Origin: JBOHCT01 sp050699055
GTDB lineage: Bacteria; Actinomycetota; Actinomycetes; Streptosporangiales; JBOHCT01
DNA length: 37,965 bases
Direction of reading: 5' to 3'
Assembly (NCBI GenBank): GCA_050699055.1
Contig: JBOHCT010000014.1
Location: 1 to 37,965, forward strand
Position numbers and translations under genes: made by a program. The notes under the pieces were generated by a model. It saw only the letters and a program-made list of their open reading frames with translations. It was not told where the DNA came from and did no database searches. Shown here piece after piece: positions 7,583 through 15,931 of the stretch (positions are counted from its first letter, which is position 1; each line of letters opens with the position of its first letter).

Positions 7583-9007
7583 TCAGCCACGCAGCAGCTC
7601 CCCGAACGCGGCCGCGTCGTCGAACCGCTCGAGCGACAGCACGGCGTCGAGCACGCGCTCCGTGGCGTCTGGACCGGCCGCGAGCTCCATGTTGTCGCGG
7701 AACTTGGCCTCGATGTCGGCTCCGGACAGCGGGCACTCGTCCGCGCCCCGGTTGACCTGTTCCCGGTGGCGCAGGGTCCGCCCGCCGGCCGTCTCGACGA
7801 TCACCTCTCCCGAGTAGTGCCGGGGGAACCCGCTCGCTGGATCGGGCTCGTAGCTCACCTTCCGTGCGAGGTCGAGGATCACCGGGTCGGCCAGCGCGTC
7901 CTGGTACAGCTCGGCGAGGGTGAAGCGGCGCCTGACGATCGCGGCGGCGACGATGAAAGGCAGGCTGAACTTCGCGTCGTAGTCGGAGGTAGGGAACAGC
8001 TTCTTGTCCGCCGGCTCGCACACCGTCCCGACCTCGCCCTCGGCGATCAGGCACCGGATGGAGCGCACATCCTCGGGACGCAGCGACTCGCGGTGGACCA
8101 GGGCAAGAGCCGCGTCGGCGAACGCGTGGGTGAGGTGGCAGGTGGGGTACGGCTTGATCGCGACGTCGCGCATCTCCCACTGCTCCCCCAGTCCCGCAGT
8201 GGCCAGGGAGAGGTCGCGGTCGGCGTCCGGCCGCAGGTGCGTGGCGTACAGACCGAACCGCCCCTCGTACACCCGTTCGGGACCGACGAAGCCCTGCCCG
8301 GCGAGCGCGCACGCGGTGATGCCCGCTACGCCGGCCCAGCCGGGGTGCATCCGCTTGGTCCACGCCCCGCCGTCGAGGAACTCGAGCAGGCCACCGGCCA
8401 TGCTCCCGACCACGCCCTGCGCGTGCGCGATGCCACGGGCCGGCAGGCCGTGCAGCCGCCCGACCAGCGCGGCGCACCCGAACGCCCCCACCAGACCTGT
8501 CGGATGGAAGCCGATCGCGTGGAAGTTACCCTTGGCGACCGCACCCAGGCGGGAGCTGACCTCGACCCCGATGAGGTACCCGAGCAGCAGGTCACCGCCG
8601 GAGAGGCGCCGGTCCGCCGCGACGGCGAGCGCGGTCGGGAACGCGCTCGCCGAGGGGTGGACGACGCCGGCCAGATGGGTGTCGTCGTAGTCGAGGCCGT
8701 GTACGAAGACGCCGTTGGCGAGCACCGCGTCGCGCGGTGCCAGGCGCTGCCGCTGGCCGATCACCGGGGAGTCTCCAGCGCCGAGCGACGACAGCGCGAC
8801 CAGGGAGCGCGTGGCGAAGTCGTACGTCCCAGACGCGTACGCCAGGCCCACGCTGTCGAGCAGGTGCAGCTTGGCCGCCTCGACCACGTCCGGCGGCACG
8901 TCATCGAGCCGCAGCCCGGCCGCGAAGTCCGCGAGCACCCCCGCGATCGCCGGGGCGGCCGCGGTGGTCCGGTCGAGCCCTTCCGCGGAGTCGACGGTGG
9001 TGGTCAA
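7583..9007 (-). CDS. MmgE/PrpD family protein (2-methylcitrate dehydratase / cis-aconitate decarboxylase superfamily)
   Basis: Protein of 474 residues, full length for MmgE/PrpD. Characteristic blocks: VEAAKLHLLDSVGLAYAS, ANGVFVHGLDYDDTH, HPSASAFPTALAVA, GIAHAQGVVGSMAGG and KPYPTCHLTHAFADAALAL. The start is TTG at 9007 with GGGAGG seven bases upstream; no better ATG is near. Known members dehydrate 2-methylcitrate or decarboxylate cis-aconitate to itaconate. In this operon, with a CoA transferase and a MaoC hydratase and no citrate-synthase-like gene, methylcitrate metabolism is unlikely, so the reaction is unassigned. Confidence 0.88.
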   Translation of the reverse strand: MTTTVDSAEGLDRTTAAAPAIAGVLADFAAGLRLDDVPPDVVEAAKLHLLDSVGLAYASGTYDFATRSLVALSSLGAGDSPVIGQRQRLAPRDAVLANGVFVHGLDYDDTHLAGVVHPSASAFPTALAVAADRRLSGGDLLLGYLIGVEVSSRLGAVAKGNFHAIGFHPTGLVGAFGCAALVGRLHGLPARGIAHAQGVVGSMAGGLLEFLDGGAWTKRMHPGWAGVAGITACALAGQGFVGPERVYEGRFGLYATHLRPDADRDLSLATAGLGEQWEMRDVAIKPYPTCHLTHAFADAALALVHRESLRPEDVRSIRCLIAEGEVGTVCEPADKKLFPTSDYDAKFSLPFIVAAAIVRRRFTLAELYQDALADPVILDLARKVSYEPDPASGFPRHYSGEVIVETAGGRTLRHREQVNRGADECPLSGADIEAKFRDNMELAAGPDATERVLDAVLSLERFDDAAAFGELLRG

Positions 9008-9047
9008 CGCCTGCCTCCCTTCCTCGAGTCCGCCCCGCGCGGGGCGG

Positions 9048-10211
9048 TTACCCCACGGTGCCTTTCCCGGAGGTGAGCGCCCGCGCGATGACGGTGCGCA
9101 GGACGTCGTTGGTGCCCTCGCCGATGCTCATCAGCGGCGCGTCGCGGTAGAGCCGTTCGACGACGAACTCCTTGGAGTAGCCGTACCCCCCGTGTACGTG
9201 CATCGACTGGATCGCGCACTCCAGCGCCGCGTCGGAGGCGAACATCTTGGCCATCCCCGACTCCATGTCGGCCCGCTCGCCCCGGTCGGACTGGGCGGCC
9301 GCCCAGTAGGTCAGCAGCCGGGCCGCCTGGACCTTGGTCGCCATGTCGGCGAGCTTCAGCTGGATCGCCTGGAAGTCGTGGATCTTCTTGCCGAACGCCT
9401 CGCGCTGCCCCGCGTAGGTCAGCGCCTCCTGGTACGCGGCCTGCGCGACGCCGACGGCCCGGGCGGCGATGTTGACGCGGCCGGTCTCCAGCGCCGACAG
9501 CGCCTGCTGCAGGCCGCGTCCCTCCACCGCGCCGAGCAGGTTCGCCGCCGGTACGCGGGCGTCGTCGAGGACCACCTCGCACGACTCCGGACCCTTGTAC
9601 CCGAGCTTCGGCAGATCCCGCTGCACCGAGTAGCCCGGGGTGTCCCGCTCGACGAGGAGCACCGACATGCCACGGTGCGGCGGGCTGGCCGAGGGGTCGG
9701 TCTTGCAGAGTACGGGCAGCGGGTCGGCGTGGCGCGCGTTGGTGATCCACATCTTGGTGCCGCGCACCACGTACGTGTCGCCGTCCCTGCGCGCGGTGGT
9801 GGAGATGCCCTGCAGGTCGGTGCCCGCGCCCGGCTCGGTGAGGCCGATGCCGGTGCGCCGCCGGCCCGTCGCCAGCTCGGGTAGGTACCGTTCCCGCTGC
9901 TCGTCCGTGCCGTGCCTGGCGATCATGGCACACGCCAGGGAGTGGCTGCCGATGACGCCCGCGACGCCCATCCACCCCTTGGAGATCTCCTCGAACACGA
10001 GCGCGAAGGAGACCATGTCGACGCCCATCCCCCCGTACTTCTCGGGGATGGTGAGACCGAACAGCCCCATCCGCTTCATCTTCTCCACGATCTCCGTGGG
10101 ATACCGGTCCGTCGCCTCCCACTCCTGCGCGACGGGACGGATCTCGGTGTCGACGAAGTCGCGAAGGGTATCGCGGAACAGCCGCTGTTCGTCGCTGAGC
10201 TCGAAGTCCAT
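9048..10211 (-). CDS. Acyl-CoA dehydrogenase
   Basis: FAD-dependent acyl-CoA dehydrogenase of 387 residues. The N-terminal helical domain begins MDFELSDEQRLFRDTLRDFV; IGLTEPGAGTDLQGISTTAR is the flavin-contacting block; and MHVHGGYGYSKEFVVERLYR is the C-terminal signature. The catalytic base Glu of the short-chain type is present in SIGEGTNDVLR (Glu365). ATG at 10211 is 10 bases after the CoA transferase stop with AGAGGA upstream; longer extensions into the CoA transferase gene lack similarity. It would introduce a 2,3-double bond into the CoA thioester made by the preceding gene. Confidence 0.93.
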   Translation of the reverse strand: MDFELSDEQRLFRDTLRDFVDTEIRPVAQEWEATDRYPTEIVEKMKRMGLFGLTIPEKYGGMGVDMVSFALVFEEISKGWMGVAGVIGSHSLACAMIARHGTDEQRERYLPELATGRRRTGIGLTEPGAGTDLQGISTTARRDGDTYVVRGTKMWITNARHADPLPVLCKTDPSASPPHRGMSVLLVERDTPGYSVQRDLPKLGYKGPESCEVVLDDARVPAANLLGAVEGRGLQQALSALETGRVNIAARAVGVAQAAYQEALTYAGQREAFGKKIHDFQAIQLKLADMATKVQAARLLTYWAAAQSDRGERADMESGMAKMFASDAALECAIQSMHVHGGYGYSKEFVVERLYRDAPLMSIGEGTNDVLRTVIARALTSGKGTVG

Positions 10212-10221
10212 GGACGATCCT

Positions 10222-11439
10222 CTACCGCTCGGGGACGGGGGCGGGATCGCCGAACGCGCCGGCGGCGGTGAGCTCGGCGAGCCTATCCTCGCCGTAGCCG
10301 AGCAGCTCACGCAAGACGTAGTCGGCGTGCTCGCCGCGCCGCGGGGCACGGCGGTGGTCGGTCGGTCGCGGCCCCGCCCTTACCGCGCTCGCCGGCAGGC
10401 GGAGCCTTCCGTAGCGCGGATGCTCGGTCTCCACGATCAGGCCGCGGGCCCGCGTGTGCTCCTCGGCCAGCGCCTGCTCCGCGGTGTTGACCGGGCCGCA
10501 GGGGATGCCGGCCGCGCGCAGCGAATCCAGCCATTCCGCGACACACCGCCCGCGGAAGCGTTCCTCGAGGATGGGGAGCAGCTCGTCCCTGTGCTCCCTG
10601 CGATCGGTGAACGTGACGAACCTCGGGTCGTCGGCGAGTTCCGGGCTGCCGATCACCTCGGTGAGGCGCTGCCAGAACTTCTCCTTGGCACAGCCCACGA
10701 CCAGCCATCCGTCACGAGCCTCGAAGGCCTGGAAAGGTACGAGGGAAGGATGCGCGGAGTGGTGGGTGCGCGCGGGCACGTAGTCGGTGTTGAGCTGCCA
10801 GGTGGCGACGTAACTCAGCAACGACACCGCGGTGTCGTACAGGCTGGCGTCGCAGTCCATGCCGACACCGTCCCTGCGCGCCGCGTGGACACCCGCGAGC
10901 AGCGAGATCGCCGCGACGTACCCCCCGGAGTAGTCGACCAGCGAGGGGCCCGTCTTGGTGGGCGGCCCGTCGGGCTCGCCGGTGAGCGTCATCCACCCCG
11001 CGAACCCCTGCAAGACATAGTCGTAGCCGGGCTCGGCACTGCGCGGGCCGGTCATCCCGAACCCCGCGACCGAGCAGCACACGATCCGCGGGTTGAGATG
11101 CTTCAGGTCCTCGTAGCGGATGCGCAGCTTGGCCGGTACGTCCCCGCGAAGGTTGGAGAAGACGGCGTCGGATCGGCGTACGAGGTCCTCGAAGACCGCG
11201 CGGCCCTCCGAGGTACTCATGTCGAGCGACAGGGAGCACTTGCCGCGGTTGAAGGTCTCGAAGAACAGCGAGTCCTCGTCCTCGGCGTACGGCGGCACGT
11301 AACGGCCCACGTCGCCGCCGACCCGCGGGTCCTCGATCTTGATAACCTCCGCGCCCAAGTCGGCGAGCTGAAGGCTCCCCCACGGCCCGGCACCGTACTG
11401 CTCCACCGCCACGATGCGGACATCCTCGAGCGGCCTCAC
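10222..11439 (-). CDS. CaiB/BaiF (class III) CoA transferase
   Basis: Family III CoA transferase of 405 residues. It starts PLEDVRIVAVEQYGAGPWGS and continues LADLGAEVIKIEDP. The catalytic Asp that forms the acyl-aspartyl anhydride in formyl-CoA transferase is in GPSLVDYSGGYVAA at residue 169. GTG start at 11439, one base past the MaoC stop, implies translational coupling. It probably activates the operon's carboxylic acid substrate by moving CoA from a donor such as succinyl-CoA; the acid cannot be named from sequence. Confidence 0.93.
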   Translation of the reverse strand: MRPLEDVRIVAVEQYGAGPWGSLQLADLGAEVIKIEDPRVGGDVGRYVPPYAEDEDSLFFETFNRGKCSLSLDMSTSEGRAVFEDLVRRSDAVFSNLRGDVPAKLRIRYEDLKHLNPRIVCCSVAGFGMTGPRSAEPGYDYVLQGFAGWMTLTGEPDGPPTKTGPSLVDYSGGYVAAISLLAGVHAARRDGVGMDCDASLYDTAVSLLSYVATWQLNTDYVPARTHHSAHPSLVPFQAFEARDGWLVVGCAKEKFWQRLTEVIGSPELADDPRFVTFTDRREHRDELLPILEERFRGRCVAEWLDSLRAAGIPCGPVNTAEQALAEEHTRARGLIVETEHPRYGRLRLPASAVRAGPRPTDHRRAPRRGEHADYVLRELLGYGEDRLAELTAAGAFGDPAPVPER

Positions 11440-11440
11440 C

Positions 11441-12010
11441 TCAGGCGCCCTCCTCCAGCGTCATCGGCCCGGACTTGGCCTCGGGAAACCACTCCGTCTC
11501 CTGCGGCGCTTCGCCCGCGGGCGGGTGGCGCTTGTAGACCAGGACGCTGCGCACCCAGGAGATCACCTCGTCCCCGTGCTGGTTCAGCCCGCGGGTGCGG
11601 CACGTCACGATCCCCGCGTACGGGCGGGACCTCGACTCCCGCTTCGTCGTGACCAACGACTCGGAGAACAGCGTGTCCCCTACATACACCGGGTGGGTGA
11701 GGCGAATGTTCTCCCAGCCGAGGTTGACGACCGCGTTCTGGCTGACGTCGAGGACGCTCTGGCCCAGCACGATCGCGACCGTCAAACCCGAGTTCACGAC
11801 GATCCGCCCGGCGACCGGGGAGTTCGCCGCGAACACCTCGTTGAAGTGGAGCTGATTGGTGTTGCAGGTCAGCAGGGTGAACCAGGTGTTGTCGGCCTCG
11901 CTGATCGTGCGACCCAACGGGTGCCGGTAGACCTCGCCGACCTCCAGGTCCTCGTAGTAGCGGCCGATCCGTGGTGAGCGCACCCTCGCCGACTCCCTGT
12001 CATGGGTCAT
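11441..12010 (-). CDS. MaoC-like hot-dog hydratase
   Basis: Protein of 189 residues in the MaoC/hydratase-2 family: YYEDLEVGEVYRHPLGRTIS, then TCNTNQLHFNEVFA, VNLGWENIRLTHPVYVGDTL and GDEVISWVRSVLVYKR. The classical hydratase-2 motif has Asp before N-P-L-H; here the position holds Asn (NTNQLH, residues 50-55), as in the MaoC subgroup that works with CoA transferases on dicarboxyl-CoA esters such as mesaconyl-CoA. That substrate class is an inference. It is the first structural gene after the regulator. Confidence 0.88.
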   Translation of the reverse strand: MTHDRESARVRSPRIGRYYEDLEVGEVYRHPLGRTISEADNTWFTLLTCNTNQLHFNEVFAANSPVAGRIVVNSGLTVAIVLGQSVLDVSQNAVVNLGWENIRLTHPVYVGDTLFSESLVTTKRESRSRPYAGIVTCRTRGLNQHGDEVISWVRSVLVYKRHPPAGEAPQETEWFPEAKSGPMTLEEGA

Positions 12011-12081
12011 CCAGCTATTGATCCTAAAAAGTCTGATGTTTATCGGTCAAGGCCGTCTACCACTGACGCGACCCGCCGCGG
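12011..12081 (-). promoter_or_regulatory. AT-rich gap, likely promoter/operator of the MaoC operon
   Basis: The 71 bases between the GntR stop and the MaoC start contain an unusually AT-rich stretch for this GC-rich window (CTAAAAAGTCTGATGTTTAT at 12025-12044 on the plus strand). This suits a promoter or GntR operator for the structural genes, separate from read-through of the regulator gene. No clear palindrome of the FadR type was found. Confidence 0.35.
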
Positions 12082-12810
12082 TCACCGCCCCCGCTCACGG
12101 TCGATCTCCTCGTAGGTGGAGCGCAGGTGCAGCAGATGTTCGTGGGTCGAGGCGCGAGCGCCCTCACGGTCCCTGTCCTCGATGTGGGACAGGATCTCCC
12201 GGTGGTCGCCATAGACCCGGGCCCAGAACGTGGCTGGTGCGACGTCGCGGATGAACCGCCCGCTCAACACCCGGAAGACCGGCCGTGTCACGACCTCGAG
12301 CAGTGGGTTCTGGCTGGCCTCGAGCAACGCGGTGTGGAAGTCCCTGTTGACGGGATAGATGTCGGGGGACTCGACAGTGCGGGGATCGACGAGGGTCCCC
12401 CGCAGCGCCGCCAGCTGTTCCTCGCTGCGCCGCTCCGCCGCCAACGCCGCGGCGGGCACCTCCAGGATGTCGCGTACCTCGAGCAGCGCCGCGACCGTTA
12501 TCTCCGCCGAGCCGGAGGTCGTGAGCAAGGTGAGGCTCGCCTCCAGGTAGTCGCTGATCTGCTGCCCGTCCGGGTGGACGACGAAGCTGCCCCCGGCCAC
12601 ACCCCGCGTGGTGGTGACGAGATTCTGGCTGGACAGCACCCGCAACGCCTCGCGTGCCGTGCTGCGGCTCACCCCGTACTGGGCGGAAAGCTCAGGCTCC
12701 ACGGGCAGCCGATCGCCCGGTTTGAGCTCCCCGGAGAGGATCCTGAGGCGCAGCTTGTCGGCCAGCCCCTCATAGGCGGGACGGCTGCGTCGGTGGTCCT
12801 CTCCATCCAC
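12082..12810 (-). CDS. GntR-family regulator, FadR/FCD subfamily
   Basis: Regulator of 242 residues from GTG at 12810. The winged helix is LADKLRLRILSGELKPGDRL followed by LSAQYGVSRSTAREALRVLS; the C-terminal FCD ligand-binding domain covers about 90-235 (ALLEVRDILEVPAAALAAER, NRDFHTALLEASQNPLLE, DHREILSHIEDRDREGA). The conserved D-x(3)-H-type metal or ligand residues of FCD domains are visible in NRDFH and the later DHREIL. A longer in-frame start at 12984 runs through sequence coding for the opposite-strand luciferase fragment, so I reject it. It probably represses the downstream catabolic operon until its substrate binds. Confidence 0.88.
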   Translation of the reverse strand: MDGEDHRRSRPAYEGLADKLRLRILSGELKPGDRLPVEPELSAQYGVSRSTAREALRVLSSQNLVTTTRGVAGGSFVVHPDGQQISDYLEASLTLLTTSGSAEITVAALLEVRDILEVPAAALAAERRSEEQLAALRGTLVDPRTVESPDIYPVNRDFHTALLEASQNPLLEVVTRPVFRVLSGRFIRDVAPATFWARVYGDHREILSHIEDRDREGARASTHEHLLHLRSTYEEIDRERGR

Positions 12811-12854
12811 GTGCTCATGGTAGGTGGCCCGGCCGGCCCGTCTCCCATAAGGTA

Positions 12855-13325
12855 TTGGAGAAGCAGTTCGATATCTACAGGAACGCGTGCGCGGAGTCGG
12901 GGACGGAGCCGGACATCGTCTTCCTTCACGCTGTCTACGTGGACGAGGACGAGAGCAGGATCGCCGGCGAGGCCGGTGAGGCACTCAAGGGATTCCTCGT
13001 CAACAACGCGGGCCCGACCCGAGACATGCCGGACGAGGAGGAGCTCAAGGCTACCGGATTTGGTTTCTATGCCTCTGGCATCCTCGAGAGTCTGGCGGAG
13101 AAGACGTGGGAGGAGATGACCGGCGAAGGAATCGTATGGGCCGGCACGCCGCAGCGGATCATCGATTACATCAAAGAGGTCCAGTCGGAGATCGAGGGGC
13201 TGACGGCTATAGCGATCGTGCCCAACTTCGGCGGTCTGGAACACTGGAAGTCGATCAAGACGCTGCAGCTGTTCGCCGACGAAGTGGCTCCGTACTTCCA
13301 GAGCCGCGAGCCTCTTTCCGCGTGA
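12855..13325 (+). pseudogene. Luciferase-like oxidoreductase, C-terminal fragment
   Basis: About 155 residues matching only the C-terminal half of an LLM-class protein: FDIYRNACAESGTEPDIVFL, then MTGEGIVWAGTPQRIIDYIK and FADEVAPYF. A full protein has about 340-380 residues. The frame begins at a TTG and stays open upstream into the GntR start region on the other strand, but the barrel's N-terminal half (flavin-binding strands) is absent. The break therefore lies close to the GntR 5' end, at about 12810-12855. It is directly upstream of another damaged oxidoreductase. Confidence 0.8.
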
Positions 13326-13347
13326 CTCTTCGACGCACACCGGCCCG

Positions 13348-14715
13348 ATGAGTGGTGATCGCGACATGTCTCGAACGGTCGACGCCGTCGTCATCGGCAG
13401 CGGACACAACGCGCTCGTGGCCGCCGCCTACCTGGCCCGAGCCGGCTGGGAGGTCGAGGTGTACGAACGCAACCCCGTGCCGGGCGGGTACGTCGCGACT
13501 GAGGAGCTGACCCTTCCCGGCTTCAGGCACGACACGTTCTCCAGCTGGCACCCGCTGTTCCAGCTGTCCGCGACCTTCGCCGAACTCGGCGACGAGCTCG
13601 CCGCCCGCGGCCTGGCCTACAGAAACACCGACCTGCCGGCCGCGAGCGTCCGGCCGGATGGGTCCACGGTGCTCGGCTACCGAGAGCCCGAGCGGACCGC
13701 CAAGCGGCTGCCCGGCCGTGACAGCGAGGCGTACCTCCAGGCACTGGCCAGCTTCGGCGCTCACGCGGACCTGGTCGGCGAGTTGATGGGGAGCGAGCTG
13801 TTCTCCACCCGCGCGGCATGGCTTGCCGCGAGGCTGGTCGGCCGGCTCGGCCGCATCGGGACACTGGATTTCGTCCAGATGGCGCTCGGCAGCGCCCGCT
13901 CCTGGCTCGACGTCGAGCGCATCCTCGTCGAGCACGGCAGGGCTGTCGGGGTGCGCGCCGGCGGTGAGGAGATCCGCGCCCGCCGGACCGTCGTCGCGAA
14001 CGTGACACCGAACCAGTTGTACGGGCGGCTGCTCGGCCCCGACGCTCCGGCCCGTCAGGCGCGCGCGGCCACGCGGTACCGGTACGGCCGCGGCGGCATG
14101 CAGATCCACATGGCGTTGACCGAGCCAGTGCGCTGGCACGACCCCACGCTGGGGGAGGCAGCCATCGTTCACGTCAGTGGCGGCTCGGATACCGTCGCGA
14201 TCGCGTGCGCCCAAGCGCGGGCCGGGCAGCTGCCGGCCGAGCCGACGATCGTCTGCGGGCAGCCGACGACGCTCGACCAGACCCGCGCCCCGCAGGGGCG
14301 GGCGGTGCTCTGGGTCCAGCTCCAGGAGGTCCCGTACGCGCCCTGCGGTGACGCGGCCGGGCAGCTCGAGCCCGACGAACGCTGGACCGATGACCTCAAG
14401 GCGCGCTACGCCGAGCGGGTGCTCGGGCTCATCGGCCGTCACGCCAGTAACATCCCGGACGCGGTGCTCGCGCACAGCGTGCTGTCTCCCACCGACCTGG
14501 AAGCACGCAACATCAACCTCGTCCGCGGCGACCCCTACGCCGGTGACTGCGAACTCGACCAGTCGTACCTGTGGCGTTCTTCCCACAAGACGCCGATAAG
14601 AGGGCTCTACCACTGCGGAGCGAGCACCTATCCGGGCCCCGGCCTGGGTGCGGCCTCCGGTCGTATCGTCGCGCGCCACCTCCTATCTCGGACGACACCG
14701 CGGATGAAGCTGTGA
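13348..14715 (+). pseudogene. CrtI/phytoene-desaturase-like FAD oxidoreductase with in-frame internal deletion
   Basis: Open frame of 455 residues. The N-terminal dinucleotide fold reads AVVIGSGHNALVAAAYLARA with GGYVATEELTLPGF; the C-terminal flavin block reads GLYHCGASTYPGPGLGAASG. Family members are usually about 520-540 residues. At residues about 183-192 the text jumps from MALGSARSWL directly to DVERILVEHGRAVGV. The middle segment that normally carries the P-V-G-G-x-G substrate-domain turn is missing. So about 70-90 residues appear to be lost in frame near 13905-13915. The product may still be made, but a working substrate domain is doubtful. ATG 13366 is an alternative start six codons in. 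Confidence 0.78.
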
Positions 14716-14949
14716 GATGACCGTCGCCGAATCGCGTTCCCTCATAGCAGTGACGAACACAACCCAGTCGATGTGACGAGGAGGTGGCTCCCATGAAACC
14801 TGAGCGGCGACGCCGGGACGACCGTCCGACGCGCACGTTTCCGGCGGCCCTTGCGCTGCGCAGCCTACTGTTCACCGCCGATCTATCGGCCCACCGTGCT
14901 CATCGCCTGCCCTCCACGTCGCGGCAAGCCAGGGTCGTGCTCCCGCCGG
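14716..14949. other. Intergenic gap with no supported gene
   Basis: The 234 bases between the damaged oxidoreductase and the RelE-like toxin end show no convincing gene. A GAGGAGGTGG site at about 14779-14788 precedes an ATG at 14794, but the reading that follows (MKPERRRRDDRPTRTFPAAL) resembles nothing known and runs into the antisense of the toxin gene. Confidence 0.4.
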
Positions 14950-15204
14950 TCAACCGATCCAGACGATGTCGAAGATCCGGATAGTCTTCGCCTCCTCATC
15001 GAGGTAGACCCCGAGCAACCCGCGCCCGTACCCGAACACGGTCTCGCGGAACCTCGCATCATCACCAGGCGGCCGCACCACAGCACCGTCCCAGGGCCGC
15101 TCGGCCAGGTCGACGGCCCGCTCGATCAACGCATCGCGGGCATTCTCGGGCAGCGAGTGGAACTGAACCTGGGCGCCACCACCGAACTCGACCCAGTAGG
15201 TCAC
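14950..15204 (-). CDS. RelE-like toxin of a DUF6247 pair
   Basis: Protein of 84 residues starting at GTG 15204, whose GTGA overlaps the stop of the gene upstream. The layout (short beta-rich N terminus YWVEFGGGAQVQFHSLP, a helix NARDALIERAVDLAERPW, then strands FGYGRGLLGVYLDEEAKTIR and IFDIVWIG) matches the RelE/ParE fold seen in actinomycete toxins. A longer in-frame start at 15327 would run deep into the DUF6247 gene and lacks similarity. The ribonuclease or gyrase-type activity is inferred from fold only. Confidence 0.7.
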   Translation of the reverse strand: MTYWVEFGGGAQVQFHSLPENARDALIERAVDLAERPWDGAVVRPPGDDARFRETVFGYGRGLLGVYLDEEAKTIRIFDIVWIG

Positions 15205-15491
15205 CGGGATGGCCAGTCGGGGATCACCTGATCGGCCGAGACGAAACCTTCGACGTGACTGCCGCGCACGGCCGCCAGCCGCTCGGCGTACCCGGGGTCG
15301 GAGTATGCGACCGCGCGCAACCGCCACAGCCGCAACAGGTCATGCAGCGCGCGGTACTCCTCCGGACGCCGCGCCCCGTCCACGGCCATCCGATACTCGA
15401 CCAGAAACTGCTCGTGGAACGCCTCGGGCAGCAACCGCAAGATCTCGATGGGGTCGTCAGGATCGGGCTCGTGGACCGGCTGTGCTGTCAC
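15201..15491 (-). CDS. DUF6247 protein, probable antitoxin
   Basis: Protein of 96 residues. DPDDPIEILRLLPEAFHEQF, then LVEYRMAVDGARRPEEY and LLRLWRLRAVAYSDPGY, is the DUF6247 pattern of actinomycetes, often found just before a RelE-like toxin. GTG at 15491 has GGAGCGA about eight bases upstream. The four-base overlap with the next gene supports a coupled antitoxin-toxin operon. Confidence 0.75.
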   Translation of the reverse strand: MTAQPVHEPDPDDPIEILRLLPEAFHEQFLVEYRMAVDGARRPEEYRALHDLLRLWRLRAVAYSDPGYAERLAAVRGSHVEGFVSADQVIPDWPSR

Positions 15492-15714
15492 CGGCTCGCT
15501 CCGTTCGTCTCGACGGCACCGGCTGCTGGAACCCACCGTAGACCGTCATCGCGACAGGCACCCGGGCTCAACCGCGTTAGTTACTTCGACCTGAAAAGCG
15601 ACCGTGCTGTCGGAGGGGTTGCAGGGGTGGGTGGGCCAGTCGCAGACCCGCCGGCCGGGACGCTGCCAGCGGTTCGGCTCGTGACTTCGCCCGTGCGTGA
15701 CCTGACCCGTGCAC

Positions 15715-15890
15715 GGGTCGGATGATCGACGTCTGGTCGGTGAGCGCGTGGTTGACGTAGTTGGCTCTCGCGTACGGTGAGATCACCAGCAGCGGGAGCC
15801 GCGGCCCGTACCCGCACCTGTCCTGGTAGCCGCGCATCGGCTTGCCATCGCTGCACCCCTTGTGCGCCGATCCCTTACCGTTCCCACGTA
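15715..15890 (-). pseudogene. Phosphoesterase (phospholipase C-like) remnant
   Basis: About 55 codons on the minus strand read AHKGCSDGKPMRGYQDRCGY and PRLPLLVISPYARANYVNHA then LTDQTSIIR. This is the strongly conserved C-terminal part of bacterial phospholipase C/acid phosphatase-type phosphoesterases, where a final FIEDNW-like segment should follow. Instead the frame diverges after position 15715, and a neighbouring frame (15581-15714) shows a possible degraded trace (RTGEVTSRTAGSV). The N-terminal several hundred residues are absent. It is a decayed fragment squeezed between the TA pair and the IclR gene. Confidence 0.8.
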
Positions 15891-15931
15891 TCCCGCCGCG
15901 ATACTTCTGTCAAGAGCACAGGAACATGCCC

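Noticed and set aside
7583..9007. Assigning the MmgE/PrpD gene as prpD (methylcitrate cycle)
   Set aside because: No methylcitrate synthase or methylisocitrate lyase gene is near and the operon partners are CoA-ester enzymes, so the specific name would be misleading.
7388..9076. Plus-strand frame of 562 codons over the luciferase-like and MmgE/PrpD genes
   Set aside because: Antisense of two well-supported genes; composition rich in Arg, Val, Glu and Gly with no recognisable block.
9640..11652. Plus-strand frame of 670 codons over the acyl-CoA dehydrogenase and CoA transferase
   Set aside because: Antisense of genes with visible catalytic residues (Glu365, Asp169); no domain in the plus reading.
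12811..12984. N-terminal extension of the GntR regulator
   Set aside because: The extra 58 residues are Arg/Pro/Ser-rich and antisense to the luciferase-like fragment; the GTG at 12810 fits the family's length.
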